Origin: Linnemannia schmuckeri
Taxonomy: Eukaryota; Mortierellomycota; Mortierellomycetes; Mortierellales; Mortierellaceae
Reading direction: 5' to 3'
Assembly: GCA_029449235.1 (NCBI GenBank)
Contig: JANATG010000005.1
Span: 2,542,001 to 2,606,000 of the forward strand
Length of the DNA stretch: 64,000 bases
Shown: piece after piece, positions 1 through 10,723 of the stretch
Position numbering within the stretch: position 1 is the stretch's first letter
Layout: each line of letters begins with the position of its first letter
Notes under the pieces: model-generated
Databases searched by the model: none
What the model saw: the letters and a program-made list of their open reading frames with translations, nothing else
What the model was told of the DNA's origin: nothing
Position numbers and translations under genes: made by a program

Positions 1-861
1 ATACGTGGATGGGCGGTAAGTGTTTCACAATGAGAGCCGATTCTTCGTCCTCAAAGTCGGTTCCTGACAGTTGAAACGACTGCATTTTAGGCCAGGTGTT
101 TTAACGGACCGCCTCTACAAGTTGTCAGCTCGGGAAGTGAGAGTAACGTGTTAGCCATTCCAGGTCTGTGAAATTGGGACAGCCCATTATCCAGGCGAGC
201 TGTCCCTCTGGCCCGATGGTGTCTCCATAGTAAGGAGTCAGCTGATGGGTGAGTCGTTTTCGAGGGAAAAGAGTTGCTGGGAGATCGTTTGTCGGAAGGA
301 TGTCGAATCTGAGGAGTTCCAGTTCCTCGAACCGAGTACATGCTCTCCAGAACGCCTGCATAGAGGGATTATCCGTCCGATCCATACCGCTGACCGCAAG
401 TCGTCGAGAGTTCTCGAGGGTTGAAAAGATAGTTCCTCAGAGCTGGACTGAAGGACAAAGAGCAGCATTGGTCAGGGTCAGGCTCTGAATCCTTGGGCAG
501 AGACGGATGATAGAGGTAAGGTAAGCGTCTTTATCTGGCGGGGGACAGTGGCGGTAAAAGTGGTGGGCCAGGAGAGGAAGTTGAAGGTGAGGGTGGCGAA
601 GTTAGGAAAAGGGATAGTGTAGTTTGGGGAGATGGTGGTAAGGTAGGTAAGAGTATGGACAAGGTGCGTGTGTGCCTTTAGGATGTTGACTTCGATGAGT
701 GTGGACCCTCGTCGTGCAGGAAAGACGAGTTAGTTCCATAGGAGGCCGGTAAATTCTTTGCGCAGAGCGTGACATGTGCTGGCTGTGGCGATGATGTCGT
801 CCTTTGCGAGAAATGTGCCGATGTGGAGGATGACTTCCCTTGAGAAATCAGCGATGTTCAT
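1..861 (-). pseudogene. F-box/LRR protein relic, truncated by window edge
   Basis: Relic of an F-box/LRR gene, read on the minus strand and running off the left edge. It starts at the ATG ending at 861 (MNIADFSREVILHIG), a typical F-box opening followed by a hydrophobic LxHIGxFL stretch and LLW. A TAA at 730-732 stops this frame straight after LLWN. Homology to the neighbouring F-box gene then resumes in other frames, with FWRACTRFEEL near 340-360 matching FWKACGRFEHV of that gene. Further in-frame stops lie near 430, 124 and 90. Several independent lesions make it a pseudogene. In SCF ubiquitin ligases the F-box binds Skp1 and the LRRs bind the target. No function is likely here unless undetected introns remove the stops, which I consider improbable. 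Confidence 0.72.
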
Positions 862-1033
862 TCCTAAAAATGTGTGTGAAAAGGAACGAACCTGATGTTT
901 GTAGACTAAGGTAAGTCGAAAAATGGAAGAAAGAAGAAAGAAATTGGAAGAGGAGGAAAACAGGAGTGGAAGGAGCGTGTGCTTTCTTTTTATTTGTTTT
1001 CTTTTATCGTTCGTGGGAAATTGCATGTTGCTG

Positions 1034-2596
1034 TCACGAGCAAATTGAATGTATGCAAAAAGTGAGCATTGTTTTATATATATAGCAGACCAAGCCTACA
1101 AACAAAAATACAAACAATACTCTTTCAGGTATAATTCCTCGCTCCTGCACCAAAGCACTCAACCATATCTCGGTATTAGTCTCTTCCGAGAACGTTCCCT
1201 CCAACACCTCAAGCGCTGGCCAGTGCTGCAACATCCATTCAACATCCACAGTCCTCATAGTCTGAGCAATCCCCGAGAACTTGACCTTCCTCAGTCTTGT
1301 CAACGAAGAAAGCTGATCCAGCCCCGAGTCCAGTTTTAGCTGAGGCCCAGGTTCATGGGAAGGCGGTAACTGGAAACTTCCATAAATCTCTGGATATCTA
1401 GCCATGTCGAGTTCCTCCAAGCGCGTCAGTCTCGATAGATGTTTAAAGAGCAAATGGTCGGTTTCTCGGTCATCACCCCGATTACTCTGAAACGTGACTC
1501 GAAGAAGCCTCAGTCCAGTACAGGTCCAGGACCTAGGGTGCCACCGAAAATGTTTCAGAGAAATACAATAGGCCTCAAGTTCCTCCAGATGAGCACACTT
1601 CTGTAGGACCTCCAGCACCATTGGACTCGTAAACGTTCTACACCATCTCACTGACAACGTACTCAGGCTATCAAATACTCTCTCTCGAAGCATATCGAAG
1701 CTCACTGGTCCAAATATCGCAGACTTTAGTCTCAGGTGCTTCAGCGTTGGTGGTAGGTGAGCAAAGATAACCCTTGCCAGCGTTTCGTCCGTCTCTCGAA
1801 CATCACCCAGACTGAGTTCCTCCAGGTGTGACCAAATAGGGAGCTCTGCATCCGCGTGCACTTGTCCAGCCAGAACCATGCCACCCCAATGCAGCCTTGT
1901 CAAATTAGAACACCTACCCATCCACTTCCACAGACCCGGTGTATTCTCTGGACGGCTAGTCGTCATGTACTCAAGGATTCTAAGTCGCGAGCAATCGAAA
2001 TTCACATCGTTCCTGAGAGCACGCGATTGATCCCAGCCCATGTACTCAACGTGCTCAAATCGACCGCAGGCCTTCCAGAAAGCCAATCCACTACCACCAC
2101 CCATGGTAAGTTTCATAATCGCATCTTCTCTTCCCAGTTTGAGCCGTCGTGGGTTGTGAAGCGATGTAAAAATGGCGTTCCAAAAGCTCTCATTGAGACT
2201 GAGGTCTCGAGGATTGATAATGATATCCTGAATGGTAGGGTTAAGACGAAAAAAACCAGCCAGGATTCGACACACTTCCCCTGCCTTGGCGACGACCCGA
2301 ACCGAGTTGTCGTGCTCAAAGACAATAAGTCCTGGGAAGTGCATATGGTAGAGCTCTTTGGGAACGGCCCCCATGAAGCGAATAGAATGCACAAAGTGGG
2401 CGCGGTCTTTGAGTAAGCTCACGAACGCTAGAGGCGTCTTACTGCGGACGGTAACGTGTTTCCAGAGGTGGCTGTGGAATTGCTGACGGAGCCATGATGA
2501 AACGAGGACGAGGGACTTAATGTCGCTGACGCCGGTGTCGAGATAATCTCCAATGAAGTCCAAGACCTCGGCAGGGAGGTCAGCAAAGCGGGCCAT
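1034..2596 (-). CDS. F-box/LRR-type protein, 520 aa
   Basis: Intact intronless ORF. The F-box covers about residues 1-48 (MARFADLPAEVLDFIGDYLD, then LVLVSSWLRQQF and LW). Degenerate LRR-like segments follow, such as CSNLTRLHWGG, LEELSLGDV, LKHLRLKSA, LEELEAYC and LEELDMARY. F-box proteins of this kind act as substrate receptors of SCF ubiquitin ligases; the target is unknown. The start was chosen because the F-box begins immediately and the next gene (3564-5015) begins the same way (MAHFTDLPPEVLALIG). The C-terminus is odd: where that relative ends shortly after RGIATA, this one continues past ERGI into about 35 hydrophobic residues (VLFVFLFVGLVCYIY). That looks like a lost stop codon. The upstream strand is pyrimidine-rich, as for the other family members. 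Confidence 0.85.
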   Translation of the reverse strand: MARFADLPAEVLDFIGDYLDTGVSDIKSLVLVSSWLRQQFHSHLWKHVTVRSKTPLAFVSLLKDRAHFVHSIRFMGAVPKELYHMHFPGLIVFEHDNSVRVVAKAGEVCRILAGFFRLNPTIQDIIINPRDLSLNESFWNAIFTSLHNPRRLKLGREDAIMKLTMGGGSGLAFWKACGRFEHVEYMGWDQSRALRNDVNFDCSRLRILEYMTTSRPENTPGLWKWMGRCSNLTRLHWGGMVLAGQVHADAELPIWSHLEELSLGDVRETDETLARVIFAHLPPTLKHLRLKSAIFGPVSFDMLRERVFDSLSTLSVRWCRTFTSPMVLEVLQKCAHLEELEAYCISLKHFRWHPRSWTCTGLRLLRVTFQSNRGDDRETDHLLFKHLSRLTRLEELDMARYPEIYGSFQLPPSHEPGPQLKLDSGLDQLSSLTRLRKVKFSGIAQTMRTVDVEWMLQHWPALEVLEGTFSEETNTEIWLSALVQERGIIPERVLFVFLFVGLVCYIYKTMLTFCIHSICS

Positions 2597-2820
2597 GAGG
2601 AAAATTTAATAAAAAAAAGTAATAAGAAGAGTGTTGAAGAAATGAAAAGCTGGAAGTAAAGAAAGAAGTAAAGAGGAAAGTATGGGTCGGATGAAGGAAA
2701 AGAAGGCGTGAAGAACGGGGAGAAGGAGAGACGAAGAGGCGTGAGAAAGGGCCGCAGTCTGTCTCTTCGCAGCCTCTCTTCTTTTGTCTAACTCACACCC
2801 CTCAATTTCATTGTTAATGA

Positions 2821-3135
2821 TGTTGCAAAATAAGGTGGTGGCTAGGCAGCGGTGGCGACGCCTTAGATTAGCAGTCATATTCTTTAGTAGATATAGTATT
2901 AGTAGTGCCCAGCCCTCTTGTCTGCTCTTTGTTCTTTTACACATCACTTCTTGGACGGGAGCAAAACTGACAATAGTTTCGCTGGCGCGCTGCAGTGCAT
3001 TGTTTCGTGTAATTCTTTAGGACGCTATTATCACTGCTCTCTCCCTTCAATCTACAACTTCTTTTCCTCCTGTACCAATTGAGGACTTAGCAGCGGTCCT
3101 ACAACTCTGGCCTTCAACCCTCTCTCTAAGTAACA
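2821..3135 (-). repeat. LTR-like repeat, copy 1 (inverted)
   Basis: A 315-bp sequence whose minus strand starts TGTTACTTAGAGAGAGGG and ends TTGCAACA. It is homologous over its whole length to 3173-3458 (opposite orientation) and to 53739-54024. The TG...CA ends and constant boundaries suggest a solo LTR or a non-autonomous element. No target-site duplication is evident (flanks ATGA and GCAA). A short ORF inside recurs in other copies but looks like a by-product of the repeat. Confidence 0.7.
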
Positions 3136-3172
3136 GCAACATCTTTTTTTTTAAGGGGCCCTTCGAATATAT

Positions 3173-3458
3173 TGTTACTCAGGGAGAGGGTCGAAGGCCA
3201 GAGTTATAGGACCGCTGTTAAGCCCTCAATTGGTACGGGGTAGTGATAGTAATGTCCTAATGGAACCACACGAAACAATATACTGTAACGCGCCAACGAA
3301 ACTCTTGTCAGTATTGCTCTTGTCCAAGAAGTGATGTGTAAAAGGACAAAGAGCAGACAAGAGGGCTGGGCGCACTACTAATACTATGTCTACAAAGAAT
3401 ATGACTGCTAATCTAAGGCATCGCCACCGCTGCCTAGCCGCCACCTTATTTTGCAACA
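3173..3458 (+). repeat. LTR-like repeat, copy 2
   Basis: A 286-bp copy starting TGTTACTCAGGGAGAGGG and ending TTGCAACA, flanked on both sides by ATAT. That could be a 4-bp target-site duplication, though it is low-complexity sequence. It forms an inverted pair with copy 1 across a spacer of about 37 bp, so the two could fold as a long imperfect hairpin. The copy at 53739-54024 has the same length, 286 bp, which supports the chosen boundaries. Confidence 0.72.
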
Positions 3459-3563
3459 ATATTAATTATGATGCGTAGGCGTGTACGGACAACAGGAACT
3501 TAAGACAATGCGAAACGGAGAATAAAATGGCTTCTCTTCTATTCTACTACGAGACAAAATTAC

Positions 3564-5015
3564 TCATGCGGTGGCAATTCCTCTCTTACTAATCAACGCC
3601 ATAAGAGTGTCCTGAGTAGTCGAATCCAAAGTAAAGCGTCCCGACAGAGTCTTCAGCAGCGGCCACTGATCCATCATCCACTCAATATCCTCAATCTCCA
3701 AATCTCGTCCTGCTCTGATGCACCTAAAGGTCTTGCGTCGCGTCAAAGTAGAGAGTCGAGCGAGTCCAGAATCTAGCTTTCACGAGGGCGATGGCTCGGT
3801 GATCACACTGTCAATAAAGTCAATTGGGGTCGAGTAAGACCTGACGTTGAGCCCCTCCAGGTGCACTAGCTTCGATAATTGCTTCAGTAATAAAATGTCT
3901 GCTTCAGGATCATTGGGATCGCTTTCAAAGGTGGCTTGAAGATGCTTGGGTGCTCGACACGCCCAAGGTTGAGGATTTGAACGAAGGTCTCGCAGGTCAA
4001 TACTCAGTACCTTAAACGCCACCAATTTTGGAGATTGAAGCAGAATGTCCAGCGCCATCTTCCTTGTGGCCATTTTAGTCCCGGGCATGGACAACGTTCT
4101 CAAGCTGTCGAGGTGTCGTTCTTGAAGAATGCCGAAGCACGCCGGTCCAAGGTATCCGATCGAGAGCTTTAAGTGCTTTAGAGGCGGTAGGTGGCTAAGT
4201 ATGTATGCAGCGAGATCCTCGTCCGACCCTCGAACATACTCCAGACTGAAATCCTCCAAGTGCGGCCAGACAGGGCGTTCTGTAACAGTCGCGAGTTGCT
4301 CGATCGGAATGGTGCCACCCCAATGGAGCCTTGTCAAGTTAGAACAGGTCCCCATCCATCGCCATATTTTTGCCGCATCGATTGGAAGGGGCGTTGCCGT
4401 GTAGTCGAGGCATTTGAGTTGGGAAAAGTCTACAGTACCGAGTTCAAGAGAGCCTGATTGATCCCACCCCTTGTAGAAAACCTCCTCGAACCGACTGCAT
4501 GCTTGCCAAAATGCTGGCCCGCATATAAAATTCTTGACCGAACCCCAGGGCAACCCTCCTTCTAACCTGAGTCGCCTCGGGTTGAGCAATGAAGCCAACA
4601 CGGTCTCCCAAATGCGATGACTCAATCTCATCTCTCGTGTATTGATAGTGATGTCCCGTATGGTCCTGTGGCGCGAGATAAAGTCTGCAAGGGTCACTAC
4701 CACATCCTTGTTCTTTTTGTCCTTTTCCGGATAGTTGGTTTCGAAGCTGACGAGCCCTGGGAAATCGATCTCGTAGAAGCCTTTGTAGACGCCTGATTCG
4801 AATTGCAGCATGCGAACCAATTGGGCATGGGGCTTGAGGACCTTGGCGAAGCGCCATGAGCGACTGCCGATCCTGAGTTGTCGCCAGCGGAGATGCGTAA
4901 AGTGTTGTCGGCAGAATTGGGAGACAAGGACGAGGGATTTTTTTGTAGCGCCAGTGTCGATGAGGTCTCCAATGAGAGCGAGGACTTCGGGAGGGAGATC
5001 GGTGAAGTGCGCCAT
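3564..5015 (-). pseudogene. F-box/LRR protein, interrupted by one in-frame TGA
   Basis: An ORF of 411 codons runs from the ATG ending at 5015 to a TGA at 3780-3782. The same frame stays open for another 72 codons to 3564. Those codons still match the C-terminus of the 1034-2596 protein: KLDSGLARLSTLTR against KLDSGLDQLSSLTR, then IEWMMDQWPLL against VEWMLQHWPAL. The TGA stands where the relative has a leucine. The F-box is at residues 1-47 (MAHFTDLPPEVLALIGDLID), with LRR-like segments such as CSNLTRLHWGG and LKHLKLSIG. The locus is either a very young pseudogene or makes a 411-residue protein lacking the last LRR-like segments. No other lesion is seen, so a sequencing error or strain polymorphism is possible. 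Confidence 0.75.
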
Positions 5016-5626
5016 GAGTAAATGAGAGAAGGAAATGTTGACAGAAGTGAGGAAGGGAAAGGAAGGCAGCTAGCAAAAACAGCGTAGAAATTATAAAAAA
5101 GAGTGGTGGGAGTGGCAAAAGAAGGGACACGGCGTCAGACCAGTCGAGATGTATAGTGGCAAAACGTGACCAATCGCCTTGTCAGACGTTGAATTGAGTT
5201 TGGTGTTTGCGTGGGGATTCCTTGCGGTTGCGCTGGAGGAGTGCAAAATAACATTCCAAACATTCATTCATGCTCTCACTATGCCTCTTGTTTTTCTCGC
5301 ACGAGACTTGCACCCGCCGTTTTGCTCAGCTTGTATGAAAATTATGACCCAAACCAGCGACTTTCTTCTTTCGACCCTTCAGTCTCTTTTCCTTGCCACT
5401 ACAAATGCTAGTTGTATTTATTGACAACTAGCAATCAGCCCGTTTTTTTTTTTTATAATTATTTTTGTCTTTTTCCCCTCTTCAGTTCCTCATTACCTTG
5501 CTTCCTTCTCTCATTTCATTTCCTCTCATCGCAAAAGACATTCATTCCCTCTTTTTCTCCGCAATCATCATCACCGCCTGCACAACATTCTTTCCGTTCC
5601 GCGTCCTCACTTTTCCTCTCATCACG

Positions 5627-7504
5627 ATGTCAATTTTCCACATTCCTGAGCTCATTGAACTTTTCAGTCCTTACATTTCAACTCGAGACTTGATCCACTT
5701 TTGTCTCGTCGACAAGACTTGGAACACCTCGTTCACCCCTTATCTCTGGCGATCCTTTCCCTCTAAACTTACCGTGCCTCCTCCATGCTATCCTGAACAT
5801 TGGCTCATACACACCTGGAAGCACTTCCTTCCATTAGTCGAGGCCGACATTCTCTACCATCAGCAACACCCTCACTCAGAAGAGGGAGACAGCAGCAGCA
5901 ACAACAGCCTTTCACTCCCCGCTCTCTCGAGAAACGGTCGTTGGATCAGGGCTCTTGCAGTTTATCAACCTTCACTATTGAGACCCTATCATCCTGAACC
6001 GCACCAAGTCACCAGCCTGTCTCCTATCGACCCAACCACCACTACCCTCACCACCGATACAACAACACAAGTACATGTTCAACGCCACAGCCACCAACAC
6101 AACCACAAACTCACAACAACCGAGATCCTTCTCCACCTCTTTAAACGTTGTCCTAATATTCAATCATTTTATCTTCAAGGTCACGATAAAACATCATCAG
6201 AATATTACTTCTGGAAGAGAATCATAGCCACGGGCTTCCCAAACACCATCAAGGAACTCAGCATCCACCTCCATTCCTCTATCACCCTTCCCAATTCGAC
6301 AATCTTGCCCACGCTGTTCGCTCGTTGCCCCGCAAGTGTCGAAACACTGACGCTTCGATTTGACCGTACCCATTTCTACAGAGAAAGCAGGTACCCGACT
6401 TTTGATACCCGAGTGGATGTTGTGGAAGAACCGTTGCCGAGCTTGAAGGACCTGAGGTTCTACATTGACTTACAGGATTCATGTCCACCGTCCTGTGCCC
6501 GCTTCTTGAATCGATGTATCAACCTCCACAGTCTGACGTTGTCCTTTATCGCTCCGGTGTGGGCTCGAGCTATGGAACGCTGCGTCAACCTCAAGAAGCT
6601 GGTCGTAGAATATACCAGCTCCGATTGCCTTGAATTGCTCGCCACAGCTCTCACCAACGGACTACCCAATCTCGACACCCTGCTTCTTCGAGCATATAAT
6701 AACAGTCCTTATTACGAAGACAACGTCTTGGCAATGGTGCTTTCGGCATGTCACTCAGAATGGAAGTCGCTCACCATTCCTCTCCTGGGTAGTACCTCTA
6801 CCGAGGCTTTGCTCAGGCATTGTTCGATGCTGACAGAACTGGAAGTACTAATGACGAACGGAGTGACTAGTCAACAACTGCGCCAAATCCTGTCAACCAG
6901 TCCATGTCTCATCAAATTTGACGTTCTAGTCGCTGACTGCACTCTTGCTCGGATCTTGGCGGAGGACTTTATCGATCTAGATCCCAATTTCGACACACTC
7001 CGTCCATGGCCGTGCGAGACATCTCTCAAGGTGTTCCGAGCCAGGATCGGAGGAGTTCCCAGGCCAGGCTTTCCTTATGGCCCTCGGGAGCGGTACGCTG
7101 GTCAAGCAAAGGACGTCCAGTGCCGGGTATACGAACGGCTTGCACGATTCATCCATCTGGAGCAACTGGCACTCGGCGCACAAGATGTTCAGCTTGGGTA
7201 TTACGACACGTATACTTCTTTGTATAAAGCGGTCCGAGATGAGGGGCGCAACCATGTCGACTGCCTGCCCATGACGATCTACAGCGGGTTACGAATCCTG
7301 GAAGGCCTGAAAGAACTAAGAGAGGTGGATGTGACGCGCATAGCATCATCGATCAGGGTGCAGGAGGCAAAATGGATGGTCAAGAGTTGGCCTAGACTGG
7401 AAGCTATCCTTGGGTTGAAGGACAGCTACAGAGATGGGGTGGAACGTGGGGCAGCCCAGTGGCTGAATGCGAATTATCCGCATATCCGTCAACAGGCAAG
7501 CTGA
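5627..7504 (+). CDS. F-box/LRR-type protein, 625 aa (subfamily 2)
   Basis: Intact intronless gene. I chose the ATG at 5627 because MSIFHIPELIELFSPYIS starts the F-box, as in paralogues within the window; the open frame continues 54 codons upstream but that part reads as a pyrimidine-rich leader. The F-box spans residues 1-45 and ends PYLWRSF. A linker rich in Ser, Thr, His and Gln follows (about residues 70-160). LRR-like units come next: CPNIQSFYLQ, CINLHSLTLS, CVNLKKLVVE, LPNLDTLLLR and CSMLTELEVL. The expected role is substrate receptor of an SCF ubiquitin ligase, target unknown. From about 6199 to 7206 the DNA is nearly identical to the inverted paralogue at 34692-36629, while both ends differ clearly, a pattern typical of gene conversion. 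Confidence 0.87.
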   Translation: MSIFHIPELIELFSPYISTRDLIHFCLVDKTWNTSFTPYLWRSFPSKLTVPPPCYPEHWLIHTWKHFLPLVEADILYHQQHPHSEEGDSSSNNSLSLPALSRNGRWIRALAVYQPSLLRPYHPEPHQVTSLSPIDPTTTTLTTDTTTQVHVQRHSHQHNHKLTTTEILLHLFKRCPNIQSFYLQGHDKTSSEYYFWKRIIATGFPNTIKELSIHLHSSITLPNSTILPTLFARCPASVETLTLRFDRTHFYRESRYPTFDTRVDVVEEPLPSLKDLRFYIDLQDSCPPSCARFLNRCINLHSLTLSFIAPVWARAMERCVNLKKLVVEYTSSDCLELLATALTNGLPNLDTLLLRAYNNSPYYEDNVLAMVLSACHSEWKSLTIPLLGSTSTEALLRHCSMLTELEVLMTNGVTSQQLRQILSTSPCLIKFDVLVADCTLARILAEDFIDLDPNFDTLRPWPCETSLKVFRARIGGVPRPGFPYGPRERYAGQAKDVQCRVYERLARFIHLEQLALGAQDVQLGYYDTYTSLYKAVRDEGRNHVDCLPMTIYSGLRILEGLKELREVDVTRIASSIRVQEAKWMVKSWPRLEAILGLKDSYRDGVERGAAQWLNANYPHIRQQAS

Positions 7505-7814
7505 GATGTTTGTAAGGAGACTGAGATGGATGGAGGAAACGGAGGCTGACATGTGGGTTACGGCGAGAACGAATGTTTCGACAGGGAGAGATAGGCTCTG
7601 TCACAGATATGTGTACGTCTGGCTTCTAATGGTAGTGATTGCTAGCACCCTCATACATGACGATTGCACGAAATAATAAACTCATGGAACTTTTCAAGAA
7701 AATTTATTCTGCGATGGGCCTACGCGCCCGCGTCGTTGTTGCTAGTGTTATTGTTGCTGGTGTTATTGTTGTTGTGTAAAGGGAGAAAAGTAAGTACGTC
7801 ACTCTCCTATAAAT

Positions 7815-8340
7815 CTTGCAGTTGCTGACACCAGAAACGATGCAACAACCATCAACTTGGTCGTCTCATTTCCACCACGCAGAGGCAGGACATCCATCCT
7901 TGCCTCGACCTCCTTGATAAGGAGGTCCTGCGTTGCCTTCTCAAAACCGTCTCCAGCAGAAAAGATTGAATACCGGTAAAGAGCGTGAGCGCCTCCAACT
8001 CAGGGTCAAATGCTGCAAAGAGACCGTACTCCTCACAGACATCCTTGAGCATCCAAGCAGCAAAGCTCTTGTTCAGAAATTCCAGAGAAATCGTCAGCTT
8101 CGTCTCGGATACTCTTTTGGTGATTCGGAGAATCTTCCGCAGGCCTTCATCGTCGCGTACACGTGCTGGTTTGACCTGACCGTCGTAAGCGTACATCTCC
8201 AGTTAACCGTCATGAGCGTACTGAGAATATCTGTTAACGATATCCTTCCTCAGATCGTCCAGCGTTGCCATTTCTAATATAGCCGGCCAACTGAACGCGA
8301 CTCTCTTCTCGGGCTTGACGATGATGCCAAGTGCTACGCT
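7815..8340 (-). pseudogene. Relic of a CRN-like N-terminal module
   Basis: On the minus strand, one frame gives VKPEKRVAFSWPAI and then MATLDDLRKDIVNRYSQY, followed by an in-frame TAA at 8203-8205. The same frame then runs YDGQVKPARVRDDEGLRKIL to about 7950. After a frameshift the coding pattern resumes with LIKEVEARMDVLPL and VASFLVSATARF, ending near 7815. The central part resembles a PB1/ubiquitin-like fold (YDGQ, then RDDEGLRKIL). The order of segments recalls N-terminal modules of Crinkler-type proteins in Mortierellomycetes and Glomeromycetes as I remember them. That assignment is tentative. What is clear is a protein-like sequence with at least one stop and one frameshift, and no C-terminal domain attached. 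Confidence 0.45.
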
Positions 8341-9183
8341 TTTTTGTTAGAAAAAGCGTTGAAATAGCTTAGCAATAGCAGGACCATTGTTACATAATGA
8401 GAGAGGCATGTCACAAGCTCACGTTCTTACTTACTGACAGCTGTTTGCGTAATGGGCTGCTACGCTTCTAGGCGTTAATGTAAAACAAAGAAAGGTCAAT
8501 ATATTTTCATTCTCCCAGGTCAACTCGGAATTTGAATCACATCAAAGGATACCATTACCCGATTGTAGTGAAGTGTGCTGGACGATGACGTGAATTGTGT
8601 CATCAGGCAACTAAGAGATTTGGTATATGTGAATATGAAAACGAAAAGAAAATAATAACGAGTAGGAAAGTTGGTTTTTATCGCACCCTTGTCCCTGAGC
8701 AGCACCTATAGTACCTGAACAGGGACAAGTAGGTGGCTTATCTACTTCGTTTTTTTTTAGAAAAAAAAAGGCGCGGAGCAAATTATTGTAGCGTTGAATC
8801 AACAGCACCACCACTACGATCGACAAAAACTAGGATAAACATCAACAGGTATTGCAATCGCAGAAAGGCCAAAGTTTATTTTTGGTTGAAGAAGAAAAGA
8901 GGAGAGAGTAAGTGACATAACAGTTAACATGAGTTTCCAATGAAAGGGAGATACTAGCTTTTTTAGCTTTTTAACTTAAGAGAAAGAAATAGATATGACG
9001 ACATTGCGAGAAGAATCGGGAGAGTATAAACGTAAATTAGGGGACGTAGATGCTCAATGCCTTCCACAAAGGAGCATGGAGCACGAGTGTCGTTGTTTTT
9101 TATCTTTCATCAACGAATGGTAGCAGTTACTTGCTTGATGGTGATCATGACTATCACGGCATCGGCAGGTGATGAGGTCCCTC
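8341..9183. other. Intergenic, small hairpin only
   Basis: No credible gene. A perfect 10-bp inverted repeat lies at 8688-8697 and 8720-8729 (CTTGTCCCTG / CAGGGACAAG, 22-nt loop). The rest is A/T-rich sequence with homopolymer runs. Confidence 0.5.
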
Positions 9184-10723
9184 TTAGTCGTCGAAAACAA
9201 TGACCGCCACTCGCCTTCTGGACGTCTCAATGACGGAGTTTTGGCGCTGGTGGACGCATATAAGGAGGCAACAAACCCCGATGAGGGATCCTATTATAGC
9301 AGCGTAGACAGAAGAGCTTAAGCCACCACTTGCAGCTTTGATATAGCATTCAATGTTATCCGTCACCGTAATGTTGTTGGGGACTTCCAGTACAGACCCT
9401 GCAGAGGGGCCTGTCAACGCCAAGGCCTTGAGCATGTAGTTGCTATACCCAGGCGAGCCGTTTCGACCTCTAAGTCTACCCGATTGAACCAGCATGTAGG
9501 CCGTGGAGGATGAAGAAGATGAGTTACTGCCACCAAAGATGCCTGTTACGGTGGACGTGAGCATATTAGCAACGGGTAGTTGGGACATGGCGATTGGGTC
9601 CAGGCTCTTAGAGCCATCCCAAGAGTACAGCTTGTACTCAGTGCCATGTGTTTGCTAAGAGTGAAAATGAAAGCAGGAAAAGTCCGGTGAGAATTCAAGT
9701 GGTGCAGCTGTAAAGGCCATCCATCCTTTCGCAGCAAATCAAATGAGAGTCTTACAGTGATCGAGCAGTACTTGTAGACCTTGTCGCCTATTACTCCTGG
9801 GTAAGAGCAGGTGCCTGAGGTAGAATAGTTGTTGAGCTGTAGGGAGGGCGGCACTGCGGACAATTGGCCGCTTTGAGGTAGGTTACCCATGGCGAACAAG
9901 TATCCAGAGCCGCCCGCGACACCCCATACGAAGAGTTTGGTCGCTGATGTCTGCATGCCCTCCACATACCCTGTAATGGTGGACTAGATACCGCCTCAAC
10001 AGAGAAGAAAAAGAGAGAGAAAACGAGAGGGATGGTTAGTCCACAAGTTGCGAGTTTTCCTGCAAGAGTAGCGCGCCCAAAGGCGAGAGGGACTCAGGAG
10101 GAATCGCTCACGAGAAATAGATTTTGACAGGTACTTACACCAATGGACCATTTGATAGGCGAGCTCTCCATCATGTTGGGTGTAGTTGCCGTGTTCAGCG
10201 CGCCAAAAGAGAATGTTACCCCCACAGAGATGGGAATGTAGGCATGGTAGATGTTGTATTTGCTACCCTCCTTGACGTAAAAGAGACTACCTCCTGCTGA
10301 TGTGGATGTCCAGCTGTAGTTCATGGACGTCCCAACGTTCATCCAACCACCCTTGCCCTTGGAGCCTGGGGCCTCGGGCAAAATAGGGTCATAGCGGAAT
10401 CCTCCTGGACGCGATTGAGCAACAGCGCCTTTACCCGATCGATATGCATCGTAAGTCCAAGCGAGAAACCCACCATTGGGGTCGACGAGGCACTGGATCT
10501 TGAAGCTGTCACCAAAAGATAAAAGGTTGTCGCGGGGAACAGTACTCACGACCTCCCAGGTCAGGGTGTTGGGACTGGAGGGAGAGGTATTCGACTTGAG
10601 CAGGACAGCTACAGCATCCGCGCCGGAGGTAGAAGATGGTAAGGAGTGATCGTATCCAAAAGCCAGCGCGTAGAGCGTGTTGTCATTGCCTTGTGCAAAG
10701 CAGCTCGCCTCAAGTTGACCCAT
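9184..10723 (-). CDS. Hypothetical membrane-anchored protein, three exons
   Basis: Three coding exons fit together in frame: 10723-10139, 9983-9756 and 9654-9184. The introns have GTAAGT and GTAAGA donors and TAG acceptors, and the junctions are phase 0. The product is about 427 residues. The main part is rich in Gly, Ser, Thr and Asn, with spaced aromatic residues (TLYALAFGYD, GGFLAWTYDAY, GSLFYVKEG, YKLYSWDGS), compatible with a beta-propeller-like extracellular domain. Near the C-terminus VYAAIIGSLIGVCCLLICV is a clear membrane segment followed by a short basic tail. No convincing signal peptide follows the chosen ATG, so an upstream exon may be missing. Function unknown; a single-pass surface protein is the simplest reading. 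Confidence 0.68.

Noticed and set aside
2784..3459. ORFs with MLQNKVAARQRWRRLRL pattern in the LTR-like repeats
   Set aside because: Present because the repeats share DNA sequence; frame integrity is not preserved along the copies.
4444..5130. 228-codon minus-strand ORF
   Set aside because: Overlaps the F-box gene at 3564-5015 in another frame and lacks any F-box or LRR pattern.
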